From Flaviflagellibacter sp963786225 (lineage in GTDB: Bacteria; Pseudomonadota; Alphaproteobacteria; Rhizobiales; Methylopilaceae): a DNA stretch of 64,000 bases. Position numbers and translations under genes: made by a program. Shown here piece after piece: positions 36,410-45,120 of this stretch; position 1 is the stretch's first letter, and every line of letters begins with the position of its first letter. The notes below the pieces were generated by a model that saw nothing but the letters and a program-made list of their open reading frames with translations, did not search any database and was not told the origin of the DNA. The stretch lies in contig CAWAYQ010000027.1 in assembly GCA_963786225.1 (NCBI GenBank), positions 22,032-86,031 of the forward strand. The letters run 5' to 3'.

Positions 36410-37903
36410 TCAGGGAGCGAACCGCCAGTTCGTGAGCCGGTGAAAGCAGCGTGTCATGCGCCGGTCCAGCATCGCCGCCGACATACGCGCGACCTCACCG
36501 GGCTCGTCTTGGGCATGATTGCGCGTCTCCGCCGGATCATTGACGAGATCGAACAGAAGCGGCGGGAGACCGCCGTTGAAATGGACGTATTTCCAACGCG
36601 CTTCCCGCAACACGGCTGCGTTCGCGTGCAGCGGATCAAGCCCGAGCGCACGCTCGAACCGGGTCGGCAGGCCGGGATCGCCGAAATCGATTTCGGAAAA
36701 AGCGGCCTGCCGCCAATCGTCCGGCCTGTTTCCGTCGAGTAGGGGCTGCAAAGGCCGGCCATCCATCACGGAAGGTACGGGACGACCGATAGCCGCGAGA
36801 ATGGTCGGCGCGACGTCGATCGATTCCGTAATCTCCTCCACGACCGATCCGGCGCGCGCGGAGGCGCCGGGAGCGCGGATGACAAGCGGCACGTTGAAAA
36901 CAGAATTGAAGATCGAATCCTTGCCCCACATACCGTGATCGCCCAGCATCTCGCCGTGATCGCCGGTCAGCACGATCAGGGTTCGCTCCGTCTGGCCGGT
37001 TTCGTCGAGCCAATCGAGAATGCGGCCGAAATGGTGATCCACTTCGGACAGAAGGCCGAGATAGACCGCGCGAAGATCGCGCGCGGTCGCCTCGCTCATG
37101 CGCGTGAAGTCACCGTTGTATCCCCAGTACAGACCTTTCTGCGTCGGCTGTGAAAACCATGCATCGAGGAAACGGTGCGCGGGCCTGCCCGCGATGGTCG
37201 GAGGCAAAGTCGCCGGGTCGACGAGCCGGTTATAGGGCTCGGGGGCTACGAGCGGCGGATGTGGCCTTATGTAGGTGACATGCGCGAACCACGGTTCTTT
37301 CGTTCGAACCGATAGCGCCTTCAGGGTCTCGTCGGTCAGGAAGGCGGTATCGCTGTGCTCGGCCTTGTAGAAGGCGGGATCGCGAATCTGTGGCGCACGG
37401 CCGGACGCGCCCACCGGCTTCCATAAATCCGTCTCCTCGCCGGGTAGGGCATAACCGTGGGCGGCGAGATGCGCCGGCCACGCGCGCGGCGCGTCGAAAC
37501 GGAGTTCGACCAGTTCCCGGAAACCCGGCAGAACACCTTCATAGCTTGCGAGGTCCGGATCTCCGGGATCGCGATCCGTCGGATCGCTCTGCACATCGGT
37601 GTAGCCGAACAGAAGCGGCTCATAGCCAGACTTGCGGGCCTCCAGCGCCACATTCGTATGGTAAGTCGCAAGCGGCGCGCCGTTGCGGATGACGCGATGG
37701 TTCATCGCGTACAAGCCTGTCAGCAGGCTCGCGCGTGCCGGACCGCACGGCGCGGTGACGGAAAAATGGTTGGCGAAGGTGACACCGGACGCCGCGAGGC
37801 GGCGAATATTCGGCAAAGGCACGCAATCGCCGAGCGCACCGAAAATCGCATCGGCGCGAATCTGGTCGATCGTGACGAGTAGAACGTTCGGCCCCATCGG
37901 CAT
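36410..37903 (-). CDS. sulfatase-family hydrolase, phosphonate monoester hydrolase-like
   Basis: A 497-residue alkaline-phosphatase-superfamily enzyme. Cys53 in the CGPAR motif is the formylglycine precursor (C-x-P-x-R). Metal ligands are probably in LLVTIDQIRAD and LTGDHGEMLGDHG. The stretch CGPARASLLTGLYAMNHR, YIRPHPPLVAPEPY and the C-terminal WKYVHFNGGLPPLLFDL recall rhizobial phosphonate monoester hydrolase (PMH) more than aryl- or choline-sulfatases. No signal peptide, so cytoplasmic. It directly abuts phosphonoacetaldehyde hydrolase (no gap). I infer that it releases a free aminophosphonate from its ester. A choline-sulfatase role is the main alternative. Confidence 0.8.
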   Translation of the reverse strand: MPMGPNVLLVTIDQIRADAIFGALGDCVPLPNIRRLAASGVTFANHFSVTAPCGPARASLLTGLYAMNHRVIRNGAPLATYHTNVALEARKSGYEPLLFGYTDVQSDPTDRDPGDPDLASYEGVLPGFRELVELRFDAPRAWPAHLAAHGYALPGEETDLWKPVGASGRAPQIRDPAFYKAEHSDTAFLTDETLKALSVRTKEPWFAHVTYIRPHPPLVAPEPYNRLVDPATLPPTIAGRPAHRFLDAWFSQPTQKGLYWGYNGDFTRMSEATARDLRAVYLGLLSEVDHHFGRILDWLDETGQTERTLIVLTGDHGEMLGDHGMWGKDSIFNSVFNVPLVIRAPGASARAGSVVEEITESIDVAPTILAAIGRPVPSVMDGRPLQPLLDGNRPDDWRQAAFSEIDFGDPGLPTRFERALGLDPLHANAAVLREARWKYVHFNGGLPPLLFDLVNDPAETRNHAQDEPGEVARMSAAMLDRRMTRCFHRLTNWRFAP

Positions 37904-38683
37904 TCAGGCCGTCAATCTGTCGATGAGGGCCGGAAGATCCGCAACCGTGTCGATGATATGGTGGGCGCCCGCCGCCTTGAGCCGCGCGCCGGCGCGCTCG
38001 CGGATCGGAACCTTCTCGGCAGGCGTCAGAGCCCGGAACTCCTCGACAGTCAGGCCTGCTTCATTGCCGGAGAGGGACACGCCGACGGTGAGGCAGCCGG
38101 CGGCGACCCCCTCCGCGATGCCGGGCTCGGTATCGTCAACCTTGATCACGGCCGAGGCCGGATAGACCATGAGGTCGACGAAGCATTTGTACATACCGAC
38201 CGGAGTCGGGCGACCCAGCGGAAGATCATCCGCACAGATCAGGTTTTCGGGGGAGAACCCCTGCGCCTTCGCGAGCGGCAGAACACGCTCCATGATCGAG
38301 CGCGTATAGCCCGTGGTCGAACCAATCTTGATGCCCCGTTGTGCGAGAAAAGCGACCACATCGGTCACACCGGGAACGAGCGTGCAGTAATCTGTAACCA
38401 CCTCGACATTGCGCGGCACGAACACCTCGTAGACGCGGTCGATCGCGGCTTCTCCCGGCATCTCTCCATGCGCCGCTTTCCAGCGACCGGCAATGTGCGG
38501 CTCAGACAACATCGCGGCGATGTGGGCACGCTTCGGTAACCCCATCGGCTTGCGGGCATCGGCGATCGTCACATCGACACCGAACCTGGCGAAGGTCTCG
38601 ACAAACGCCCCCATGGGCGCGAACGAGCCGAAATCGATCACGGTGCCCGCCCAGTCGAACACCACCGCCTTGAACGCCTTCAT
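37904..38683 (-). CDS. phnX: phosphonoacetaldehyde hydrolase (phosphonatase)
   Basis: A 259-residue HAD-superfamily C-P hydrolase. The nucleophile motif is DWAGT (Asp10, with the Ala12 that marks phosphonatases). The Schiff-base lysine is Lys51 in ARKPMGLPKRAHI. It cleaves phosphonoacetaldehyde to acetaldehyde and phosphate. ATG 38683 overlaps the oxidoreductase stop (ATGA); the open frame upstream is not used. No AEP transaminase PhnW is encoded beside it, so its substrate probably comes from the FAD enzyme upstream. Confidence 0.93.
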   Translation of the reverse strand: MKAFKAVVFDWAGTVIDFGSFAPMGAFVETFARFGVDVTIADARKPMGLPKRAHIAAMLSEPHIAGRWKAAHGEMPGEAAIDRVYEVFVPRNVEVVTDYCTLVPGVTDVVAFLAQRGIKIGSTTGYTRSIMERVLPLAKAQGFSPENLICADDLPLGRPTPVGMYKCFVDLMVYPASAVIKVDDTEPGIAEGVAAGCLTVGVSLSGNEAGLTVEEFRALTPAEKVPIRERAGARLKAAGAHHIIDTVADLPALIDRLTA

Positions 38684-39825
38684 GCCGCCACTCCCGCTTG
38701 CGAGCCGAACAGATCGGCTATTGTCTCTTCTCCGATGCCGAACGCGGTCGACGCACCGCATCCGGCTGTGACGATAACCGTCCGTACGCCGTCGCGCGGC
38801 GTGTCGGTCAGCCGCCAGCGATCCGAGGCCGACGCATAGGTCCCGATCCAGCGTTCGGTGACGGTGCGGCCCGGCAGATCGAGCACGCGATCGAATTCGT
38901 CGAGGATAAGGGCATCGACCTCCTCCGATCCGAACGGATCGGGCGTCGACGCATAATGATGGCTGTCTCCCACGACGAGCGAGCCGCCTGCCGACTGGGT
39001 GACGATAAGATGCACGCCGTTCGCGCGCTCCACGCTTTGCTCGCGGTCAAGCCGCGTCTTCAGCGCCGCTGCTTCCGGAAGTTCCGCATAGCCGAGATAA
39101 CGGCCAAGACCGAGATCCGACATGACGGCCGTCTTGAACGTGACCGGCGATTGCGGGCGCACGCGCATCATCTGCAGCTTGCAGCGCGTGACGCCGTATG
39201 GTGCGAGCCGTTCGGGAAACAGCGACACGAAATCGTCGCCGGGGCAGACCACCGCCGCGTCGGCATGCACGTCTCCACTGGCCGTTTCGATCTTTGGCGG
39301 AGCGACGGAACGGACCGCACGGCCCCAGGCAAAATCGACGCCCCATCGTTCCGCCAGCCACGCGGTCAGAAGTGGAATTGCGGTTTTGGATTCGACGCGG
39401 ATTTCGTGCGGGCTGTGCAGCGCCAGAGCGGCCGCATCCTCGCGCAGGCACGGCACATAGGCCGCGGCTTCCGCAGCCGTGAGACGCCGGCAGGCTTCGC
39501 CCATCTCGGTCCTGAGGAATGCGTCCACGACCGCTTCCGATTCCGGATATCGGGCGGCGAGGACGAGGCCGCGCTGCAGCACTTCAATCCCCGCATCCGC
39601 CGCGGCCTCCGCCCAGATCGCGCGGGCCCGCCGCGCCATGTTCCAGCAGTCGCCGGCGCCCTGCCCCGTCACGGTGACGAATCCGAAATTCCGCACGGAC
39701 GCGCCGTTCGCCTGGGCGTCGCGATCGATCACGACGACTTTCTTGCCGCGTTTGGCCGCGGCAAGTGCATGGGCGAGCCCCAGAATTCCGGCGCCGACCA
39801 CGGCAAGGTCGTAACTCTCGCTCAT
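38680..39825 (-). CDS. FAD-dependent oxidoreductase of phosphonate catabolism (TIGR03364 type)
   Basis: A 381-residue DAO-fold flavoprotein: N-terminal dinucleotide motif DLAVVGAGILGLAHALAAAK and FAD-contact VVIDRDAQANGASVRNFG. The family TIGR03364 is found next to phosphonatase genes, and members oxidise aminoethylphosphonates (including N-methyl forms) to phosphonoacetaldehyde. Here it overlaps phnX by four bases and the SDR gene by four bases, which supports that role. A sarcosine/glycine-oxidase-like specificity is the alternative. Confidence 0.88.
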   Translation of the reverse strand: MSESYDLAVVGAGILGLAHALAAAKRGKKVVVIDRDAQANGASVRNFGFVTVTGQGAGDCWNMARRARAIWAEAAADAGIEVLQRGLVLAARYPESEAVVDAFLRTEMGEACRRLTAAEAAAYVPCLREDAAALALHSPHEIRVESKTAIPLLTAWLAERWGVDFAWGRAVRSVAPPKIETASGDVHADAAVVCPGDDFVSLFPERLAPYGVTRCKLQMMRVRPQSPVTFKTAVMSDLGLGRYLGYAELPEAAALKTRLDREQSVERANGVHLIVTQSAGGSLVVGDSHHYASTPDPFGSEEVDALILDEFDRVLDLPGRTVTERWIGTYASASDRWRLTDTPRDGVRTVIVTAGCGASTAFGIGEETIADLFGSQAGVAA

Positions 39826-40571
39826 GGTTCGCGGTGAACCTGGAACGGCGCCCAACTTTGGCTGACCGGCATGAGTTCGAGCGTGTTGATGTTGACGTGG
39901 GGCGGCTGCGTCGCAACCCAGAAGATCGTATCGGCGATGTCTTCCGGCTTCAGCGCGTGCGCGCCCTTGTAGAGTCTGTCGTAGGCGGCCTGATCACCGC
40001 CCGTACGGACAAGCGTGAATTCGCTTTCGCATAGGCCGGGCTCGATCGACGTCACTCGGACGCCTTTGCCATGGAGATCCGAGCGCAGCCCGAGTGAGAA
40101 CTGCCGGACGAAGGCCTTGGTCCCGCCATAGACATTACCGCCGGGATAGGGCCAGCTCGCGGCGAGCGAGGCGAGGTTCACGATCACGCCGCGCCGCGCG
40201 ATCAAGGTCGGCAGAAGACGGTGCGTGACGGCGGCGAGGCCAGTTACATTGGTCGCGATCATCGTCTTCCAGTCGTCGAGATCGCAATCCTGCGCGGGCG
40301 CGGTTCCAAGCGCGAGCCCAGCATTGTTGACGAGCACGTCGATCTCGCCGAATGCACCGGGCAGCGCGGCGATAGCCGCGTCCATGGCGGCGTCATCCGT
40401 GATGTCGAACGCCGAGGCGTGAAACAGATCGCCCAGTTCTTCTTTGAGCCCGGCAAGACGCTCAAGCCGGCGGCCGGTCCCGACGACCCGCCAGCCAGCC
40501 CGCGCGAAGCGGCGCGCCGATGCTTCGCCGAAACCAGATGTTGCGCCTGTTATAAGTACCGTGCCGTTCAC
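39822..40571 (-). CDS. SDR family NAD(P)-dependent oxidoreductase
   Basis: A 249-residue short-chain dehydrogenase of the YdfG/serine-dehydrogenase type: TGATSGFGEA, NNAGLAL, catalytic Ser in NLASLAAS and Tyr-x3-Lys in YGGTKAFV. The start is GTG at 40571, preceded by ACGAGG. It overlaps the FAD gene. It could reduce acetaldehyde or phosphonoacetaldehyde, or oxidise a beta-hydroxy-phosphonate before the FAD step; which one is not determinable. Confidence 0.9.
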   Translation of the reverse strand: MNGTVLITGATSGFGEASARRFARAGWRVVGTGRRLERLAGLKEELGDLFHASAFDITDDAAMDAAIAALPGAFGEIDVLVNNAGLALGTAPAQDCDLDDWKTMIATNVTGLAAVTHRLLPTLIARRGVIVNLASLAASWPYPGGNVYGGTKAFVRQFSLGLRSDLHGKGVRVTSIEPGLCESEFTLVRTGGDQAAYDRLYKGAHALKPEDIADTIFWVATQPPHVNINTLELMPVSQSWAPFQVHREP

Positions 40572-40729
40572 ATCGTCCTCGTGTCATGCCAGGAAAGGGT
40601 GGTGTTTGCGAGACTTGCCATCGCGACGATTATCAGGAGCACGGCTACGCCGCCGCGCCACTTCTCGGCCGACATTGGGTGAAAGACGAGGCTGCCGCCC
40701 ATGATGCCGAGGATCATTATCACGATCAC
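40568..40729 (-). CDS. probable small two-helix membrane protein
   Basis: A 53-residue frame not matching any family I know. It contains two hydrophobic segments (VIVIMILGIMGGSLVF and VAVLLIIVAMASLA) joined by the polar loop HPMSAEKWRGG. Its stop overlaps the GTG start of the SDR as GTGA, the same coupled junction used elsewhere in this window, and codon third positions are GC-rich. GTG 40729 (GGAA upstream) or ATG 40717 may start it. It may be a small inner-membrane partner of the phosphonate operon. It could also be a remnant of a larger transporter. Confidence 0.4.
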   Translation of the reverse strand: MIVIMILGIMGGSLVFHPMSAEKWRGGVAVLLIIVAMASLANTTLSWHDTRTM

Positions 40730-40807
40730 GGCGAGGCTGATTCCACAACAAGGACGCAGTCTCTTGGCGCGGCATCATGCCGAAGCAAATATCGCGCCTC
40801 GGCACAC

Positions 40808-43774
40808 CTATTCGGCGGCTTGCAATCCGCCCTGCCCTTCGCGCGCCGCGTTCACGCTGCGCGCGAGAACCTGCGCCACATGGATCGCGTCGCGGGCGGC
40901 GCCGTCGTGGATCTGATGACGGCACGATGTGCCGTCTGCAACGACGATCGCATCTTCGTCCGCGGCGCGGACTGCCGGTAGAAGCGACAGTTCGCCCATG
41001 GCCAGCGAAACCCCGATCGTGTCGCTCGCATAGCCGAACGCGCCCGCCATTCCGCAACAGCTCAATTCAACCGTCTCGACCTTGAGACCCGGCACGAGAC
41101 GTAGCGTCTTCTCGACCGCACCCATCGCCCCGAAACTTTTCTGGTGGCAGTGGCCGTGCAGCAGGGCTTTGCTCCCGATACTGCCCAACGGCAGGTTGAG
41201 CCTTCCGGCGTCAGCTTCCCTGGCCAGAAACTCTTCCAGCAGCATCGCGCTCTTCGCGAGCCTCTCGGCTTCGACCCCGGGCACCATTGCGGGAACCTCG
41301 TCGCGGAAGGACAGGATACAGCTCGGCTCGAGGCCGATGATCGGAACGTCATGTTCGATGAAGGGCCGCAATGCCTGGATCACACGCTCGGCTTCGCGCT
41401 TGGCCTGATCCACACGCCCGACCGACAGGAATGTGCGGCCGCAGCAGAGAGGACGATCATTGCCGTCCGTCGGTGTTGCAATATGGACGCGGTAGCCCCC
41501 GGCGGTCAGCACCTCAAGCGCGGCGTCGAGATTCTCTCGCTCGAAATAGCGGTTGAACGTGTCGGCAAACAGCACGACGGGAAGACCGCCGGGGTCTCCG
41601 AACGCGCTCAAATCGTCCTTGAAGATATCCGCACGCCAGCGCGGCAGAGAACGCTTTGCGCTGAAGCCCGCGATTTTTTCCGAGAGCCAGGCAAGGCCAG
41701 GAATACGGTCACGGAGATTGACCAGCCACGGAACACGCGCGGCGTAAGGCGCATAACGCGGCATCCAGCCGACGAGGTAGTCGCGCAGGCTGTGGCCGTA
41801 TTTCGCGGCGCGCGCGGCAAGAACCTCGATTTTCATGCGCGCCATGTCGACGCCGGTCGGGCAATCGCGGCGGCAGCCTTTGCAGGATACGCAGAGCTTC
41901 AGCGTCTCCATCATCTCGTCGCTGGTGAACGCATCGGGACCGAGCTGGCCGGAGATTGCGAGCCGCAGTGTATTGGCGCGCCCGCGCGTGACATCGCGCT
42001 CATCCCTGGTGACGCGGTAGGACGGACACATGGTTCCGCCCGCGAGCTTGCGGCAAGCGCCATTGTTGTTACACATCTCGACGGCGCCCTGGAAACCGCC
42101 ACCCTTGCCGGTGAAGGCCGACCAGTCGAGCTTGGTATCCATGTCGATCGGCGCGTATTCCGGCCCGTAGCGGAACAGGTTCTTGTCGTCGAACTTCGGA
42201 GCACGGACGATCTTGCCGGGATTGAACATATCCTTCGGGTCGAAGCCGTCCTTGACCTCCTCGAATGCGCGGACGAGGCGCGTGCCGAACATCCGCTCGT
42301 GGAATTCGGAGCGCACGATCCCGTCTCCGTGTTCGCCCGAGTGTGACCCCTTGTATTCGCGGACCATCTCGAATGCGGCCTCGGCGATGGCGCGCATTTT
42401 CTTGACGTCCAGGTCCTGGCGCAGATTGAGGACCGGGCGGACATGCAGACACCCTTCGGAGGCATGCGCGTACCAGGTACCGTGCGTGCCGTGCTTCTCA
42501 AAAATATCGGTCAGGCGATCCGTATACTCCGCAAGATGTTCCAGCGGAACCGCGCAATCCTCGATGAAAGAAACCGGTTTTCCCTGATCCTTCATCGACA
42601 TCATGATGTTGAGGCCAGACGTGCGTACATCGGCGATAGCCGCCTGCAGCGCGGCGTCATAGATCTCGATCACGCCGCCCCATTTGTCTCCCTGATTGTT
42701 CCAGTTGAAGCCGAGATCCCCCATCAGCTCCGTCAGTTGCGCGATGCGGCGGCGGTTTTCTTCCTCGTCTTCCGCAAACTCGACAAGAAGCACGGCGTCC
42801 GGCGTCCCGCGCACGAACTGCTCGAGCGTCGGGCGGAACATGGCGATGTCGCGCGCAAGCTCGATCAGCGTCCGGTCGACGAGTTCGACCGCGATCGGAC
42901 CAAGCTTCACGAGATGCTGCGCGGCGTCCATCGCTTGGTAGAACGAGCCGAAGTGGCAGGCGCCGACGGCGCGCTTGCCCATCAGCGGCCACAGCTTCAG
43001 CTCGATTTTCGTCGAGAAGCCGAGCGTGCCTTCCGAGCCGACGAGGATGTGCGCGAGATTGTTTGTTTCGCGCGGCACGAGCGCGTCGAGATTGTAACCG
43101 CCGACGCGGCGCTGCACTTTCGGGAATCGCCGTTCGATCTCGTCGGCCTCGCGGGCGCCGAGTTTCAGCAGCGATCGCGCGAGAGGCCGCAGCGGGGAGG
43201 CGTTCGGAAGATCGCTGAGGTCCGGCCGCACTTCACCGAAATGCGCCTTCGCGCCGTCGGCCAGGACGGCGTCGATCGACAGGACATTGTCGCGCATCGT
43301 GCCGTAGCGCAGCGAACGGCCGCCGCAGGAATTGTTGCCGGCCATACCGCCGATCGTGCACCGGGATGCCGTCGATACATCGACCGGAAACCACAGCCCG
43401 TGCGGACGAAGCTGGCGGTTCAGTTCGTCGAGCACGATGCCCGGCTCGACCAAAGCGCGGCGTCCGGCTACGTCGAGGTCGAGAATCCGCGTCAGATGAC
43501 GCGAGCAGTCGACGATGAGGCCGGTATTGATGGCTTGCCCGCACTGCGACGTTCCGCCGCCGCGTGCCGTGACCGGGATCTTGTCTTCCCGCGCCAACGC
43601 GATCGCCCGCTCCGCCTCGTCGACCGTTTTCGGCACCACCACGCCTGCCGGAACCTGCTGGTAAACAGAGGCATCTGTCGCGTAACGTCCCCGGTTGAAC
43701 CGGTCGAACATCACCTCTCCCGTCATCTCCGACCGGAGACGCCGTTCAAGACCAGGAGCAAGTTGGGAGGCCAT
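40808..43774 (-). CDS. FAD- and Fe-S-containing D-2-hydroxyacid dehydrogenase (YdiJ/GlcDF-like fusion)
   Basis: A 988-residue fusion. The N-terminal half is a FAD_binding_4 / FAD-oxidase unit (TARGGGTSQCGQAINTG, TIGGMAGNNSCGGRS, GEHGDGIVRSEF). The C-terminal half is a 4Fe-4S/CCG electron-transfer unit (CVSCKGCRRDCPTG, CCGRTFLSVG, CCGMAGAFGY). Such proteins oxidise D-lactate, D-2-hydroxyglutarate or glycolate to the quinone pool. The start at 43774 follows AAGGAAGAAGG; an upstream ATG at 43819 lies inside a palindromic operator and is rejected. It is divergent from serine-glyoxylate aminotransferase, which suggests supply of glyoxylate or another 2-oxo acid. Confidence 0.9.
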   Translation of the reverse strand: MASQLAPGLERRLRSEMTGEVMFDRFNRGRYATDASVYQQVPAGVVVPKTVDEAERAIALAREDKIPVTARGGGTSQCGQAINTGLIVDCSRHLTRILDLDVAGRRALVEPGIVLDELNRQLRPHGLWFPVDVSTASRCTIGGMAGNNSCGGRSLRYGTMRDNVLSIDAVLADGAKAHFGEVRPDLSDLPNASPLRPLARSLLKLGAREADEIERRFPKVQRRVGGYNLDALVPRETNNLAHILVGSEGTLGFSTKIELKLWPLMGKRAVGACHFGSFYQAMDAAQHLVKLGPIAVELVDRTLIELARDIAMFRPTLEQFVRGTPDAVLLVEFAEDEEENRRRIAQLTELMGDLGFNWNNQGDKWGGVIEIYDAALQAAIADVRTSGLNIMMSMKDQGKPVSFIEDCAVPLEHLAEYTDRLTDIFEKHGTHGTWYAHASEGCLHVRPVLNLRQDLDVKKMRAIAEAAFEMVREYKGSHSGEHGDGIVRSEFHERMFGTRLVRAFEEVKDGFDPKDMFNPGKIVRAPKFDDKNLFRYGPEYAPIDMDTKLDWSAFTGKGGGFQGAVEMCNNNGACRKLAGGTMCPSYRVTRDERDVTRGRANTLRLAISGQLGPDAFTSDEMMETLKLCVSCKGCRRDCPTGVDMARMKIEVLAARAAKYGHSLRDYLVGWMPRYAPYAARVPWLVNLRDRIPGLAWLSEKIAGFSAKRSLPRWRADIFKDDLSAFGDPGGLPVVLFADTFNRYFERENLDAALEVLTAGGYRVHIATPTDGNDRPLCCGRTFLSVGRVDQAKREAERVIQALRPFIEHDVPIIGLEPSCILSFRDEVPAMVPGVEAERLAKSAMLLEEFLAREADAGRLNLPLGSIGSKALLHGHCHQKSFGAMGAVEKTLRLVPGLKVETVELSCCGMAGAFGYASDTIGVSLAMGELSLLPAVRAADEDAIVVADGTSCRHQIHDGAARDAIHVAQVLARSVNAAREGQGGLQAAE

Positions 43775-43812
43775 CCTTCTTCCTTTGTCGAACATTGATC
43801 GCTTGACTGTTT

Positions 43813-43831
43813 TTTGCATTCATAATTCATT
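43813..43831. promoter_or_regulatory. AT-rich palindromic operator, site A
   Basis: TTTGCATT-CAT-AATTCATT is an imperfect palindrome between the divergent dehydrogenase and aminotransferase genes. The same arms and 3-base centre recur at 47188-47205 and 51189-51211. I infer a binding site for the GntR-FCD regulator encoded at 45121-45799. Confidence 0.6.
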
Positions 43832-43874
43832 TCTGCAAGAACGATCCTGGATCAACCGAACTTTGGAGCTGACG

Positions 43875-45083
43875 ATGACCTCGAACACCGCCCGCGTCGC
43901 GGGGCGCCATTTCCTGCAGATCCCGGGCCCGACGCCGGTGCCGGACCGCATTCTGCGGGCGATGGATATGCCGGTGCTCGACCATAGAGGGCCCGAGTTC
44001 CAGAAGCTCGGCCACCGGGTGCTGGAGAACATCAAGGGCGTATTCCAGACCAGGGGCCATGTCTTCATCTACCCGGCCTCGGGGACCGGGGCCTGGGAAG
44101 CGGCTTTGGTTAACACTCTGTCGCCGGGCGACAAGGTGCTGATGTTCGAAACCGGGCACTTCGCCACTTTGTGGAAGGGCATGGCGATCAAGCTCGGACT
44201 TGAGCCGATCTTCATCGAATCGGACTGGCGCACGGGTGCCCTGCCCGAAGCCATCGAAGCCCGTCTGCGCGAGGACAAGGAGCACGAGATCAAGGCGGTC
44301 TGCGTCGTCCACAACGAGACCTCGACCGGTTGCGTCTCGCCGGTTGCGAAGATCCGCAAGGCGATCGACGCCGCCGGACATCCGGCGCTCTATCTCGTCG
44401 ACACGATCTCGTCTTTGGCCTCGATCGACTACCGCCACGACGAATGGGGCGTCGACGTCACCGTCGCCGGCTCGCAGAAGGGCCTGATGCTGCCGCCGGG
44501 ATTGAGCTTCAATGCCGTCAGCGACAAGGCGCTCAAGACGGCGAAGACCTCGAAACTGCCCAAACTGTTCTGGTCGTGGGAGGAGATGATCCCGCACAAC
44601 AAGAACGGCTTTTTCCCCTACACGCCGGGCACCAACCTGCTCTACGGCCTCGATGCCGCGATCGACATGCTGAACGAGGAGGGCCTCGCCAATGTGTTTG
44701 CCCGTCACGACCGCCATGCCGAAGCGACGCGGCGCGCGGTACGCGCCTGGGGCCTCGAGATCCTGTGCCGCGTGCCGGAGCACTACTCCTCGGCGCTGAC
44801 CGCGGTCATGGTACCGGACGGCCACAATGCCGATGCGTTCCGGGCGCGCGTGCTCGACGCCTTCGACATGTCGCTCGGCACCGGCCTGACCAAGCTCGCC
44901 GGCCGGGTGTTCCGCATCGGCCATCTCGGCGACACCAACGACCTGACCATTCTCGGCGCGCTCTGCGGCGTCGAGATGGGGCTCGACCTCGCCGGCATTC
45001 CGTACAAAAAGGGCGGCGTCGCCGCGGCGATGGACTTTTTTGCGGGCGCGGCTCAAAAACACAAGCCGCTGGCCGCGGAGTAA
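43875..45083 (+). CDS. sgaA: serine-glyoxylate aminotransferase
   Basis: A 402-residue class V aminotransferase. GRHFLQIPGPTPVPDRIL at the N-terminus, VDTISSLASIDYRHDEWGVD, and the Schiff-base Lys202 in VAGSQKGLMLPPGL match serine-glyoxylate aminotransferases of the serine cycle. It converts serine + glyoxylate to hydroxypyruvate + glycine. ATG 43875 follows GGAGCTGACG. It is divergent from a hydroxyacid dehydrogenase and shares a palindromic operator with it. A substrate range including alanine or other amino donors is possible. Confidence 0.93.
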   Translation: MTSNTARVAGRHFLQIPGPTPVPDRILRAMDMPVLDHRGPEFQKLGHRVLENIKGVFQTRGHVFIYPASGTGAWEAALVNTLSPGDKVLMFETGHFATLWKGMAIKLGLEPIFIESDWRTGALPEAIEARLREDKEHEIKAVCVVHNETSTGCVSPVAKIRKAIDAAGHPALYLVDTISSLASIDYRHDEWGVDVTVAGSQKGLMLPPGLSFNAVSDKALKTAKTSKLPKLFWSWEEMIPHNKNGFFPYTPGTNLLYGLDAAIDMLNEEGLANVFARHDRHAEATRRAVRAWGLEILCRVPEHYSSALTAVMVPDGHNADAFRARVLDAFDMSLGTGLTKLAGRVFRIGHLGDTNDLTILGALCGVEMGLDLAGIPYKKGGVAAAMDFFAGAAQKHKPLAAE

Positions 45084-45120
45084 ATTGACGGCGATTCGGC
45101 GAGCCCTGGGAGAAGACGAA

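Noticed and set aside
43775..43819. Earlier ATG starts for the FAD/Fe-S dehydrogenase
   Set aside because: The ATG at 43819 sits inside the palindromic operator, and AAGGAAGAAGG precedes the ATG at 43774.
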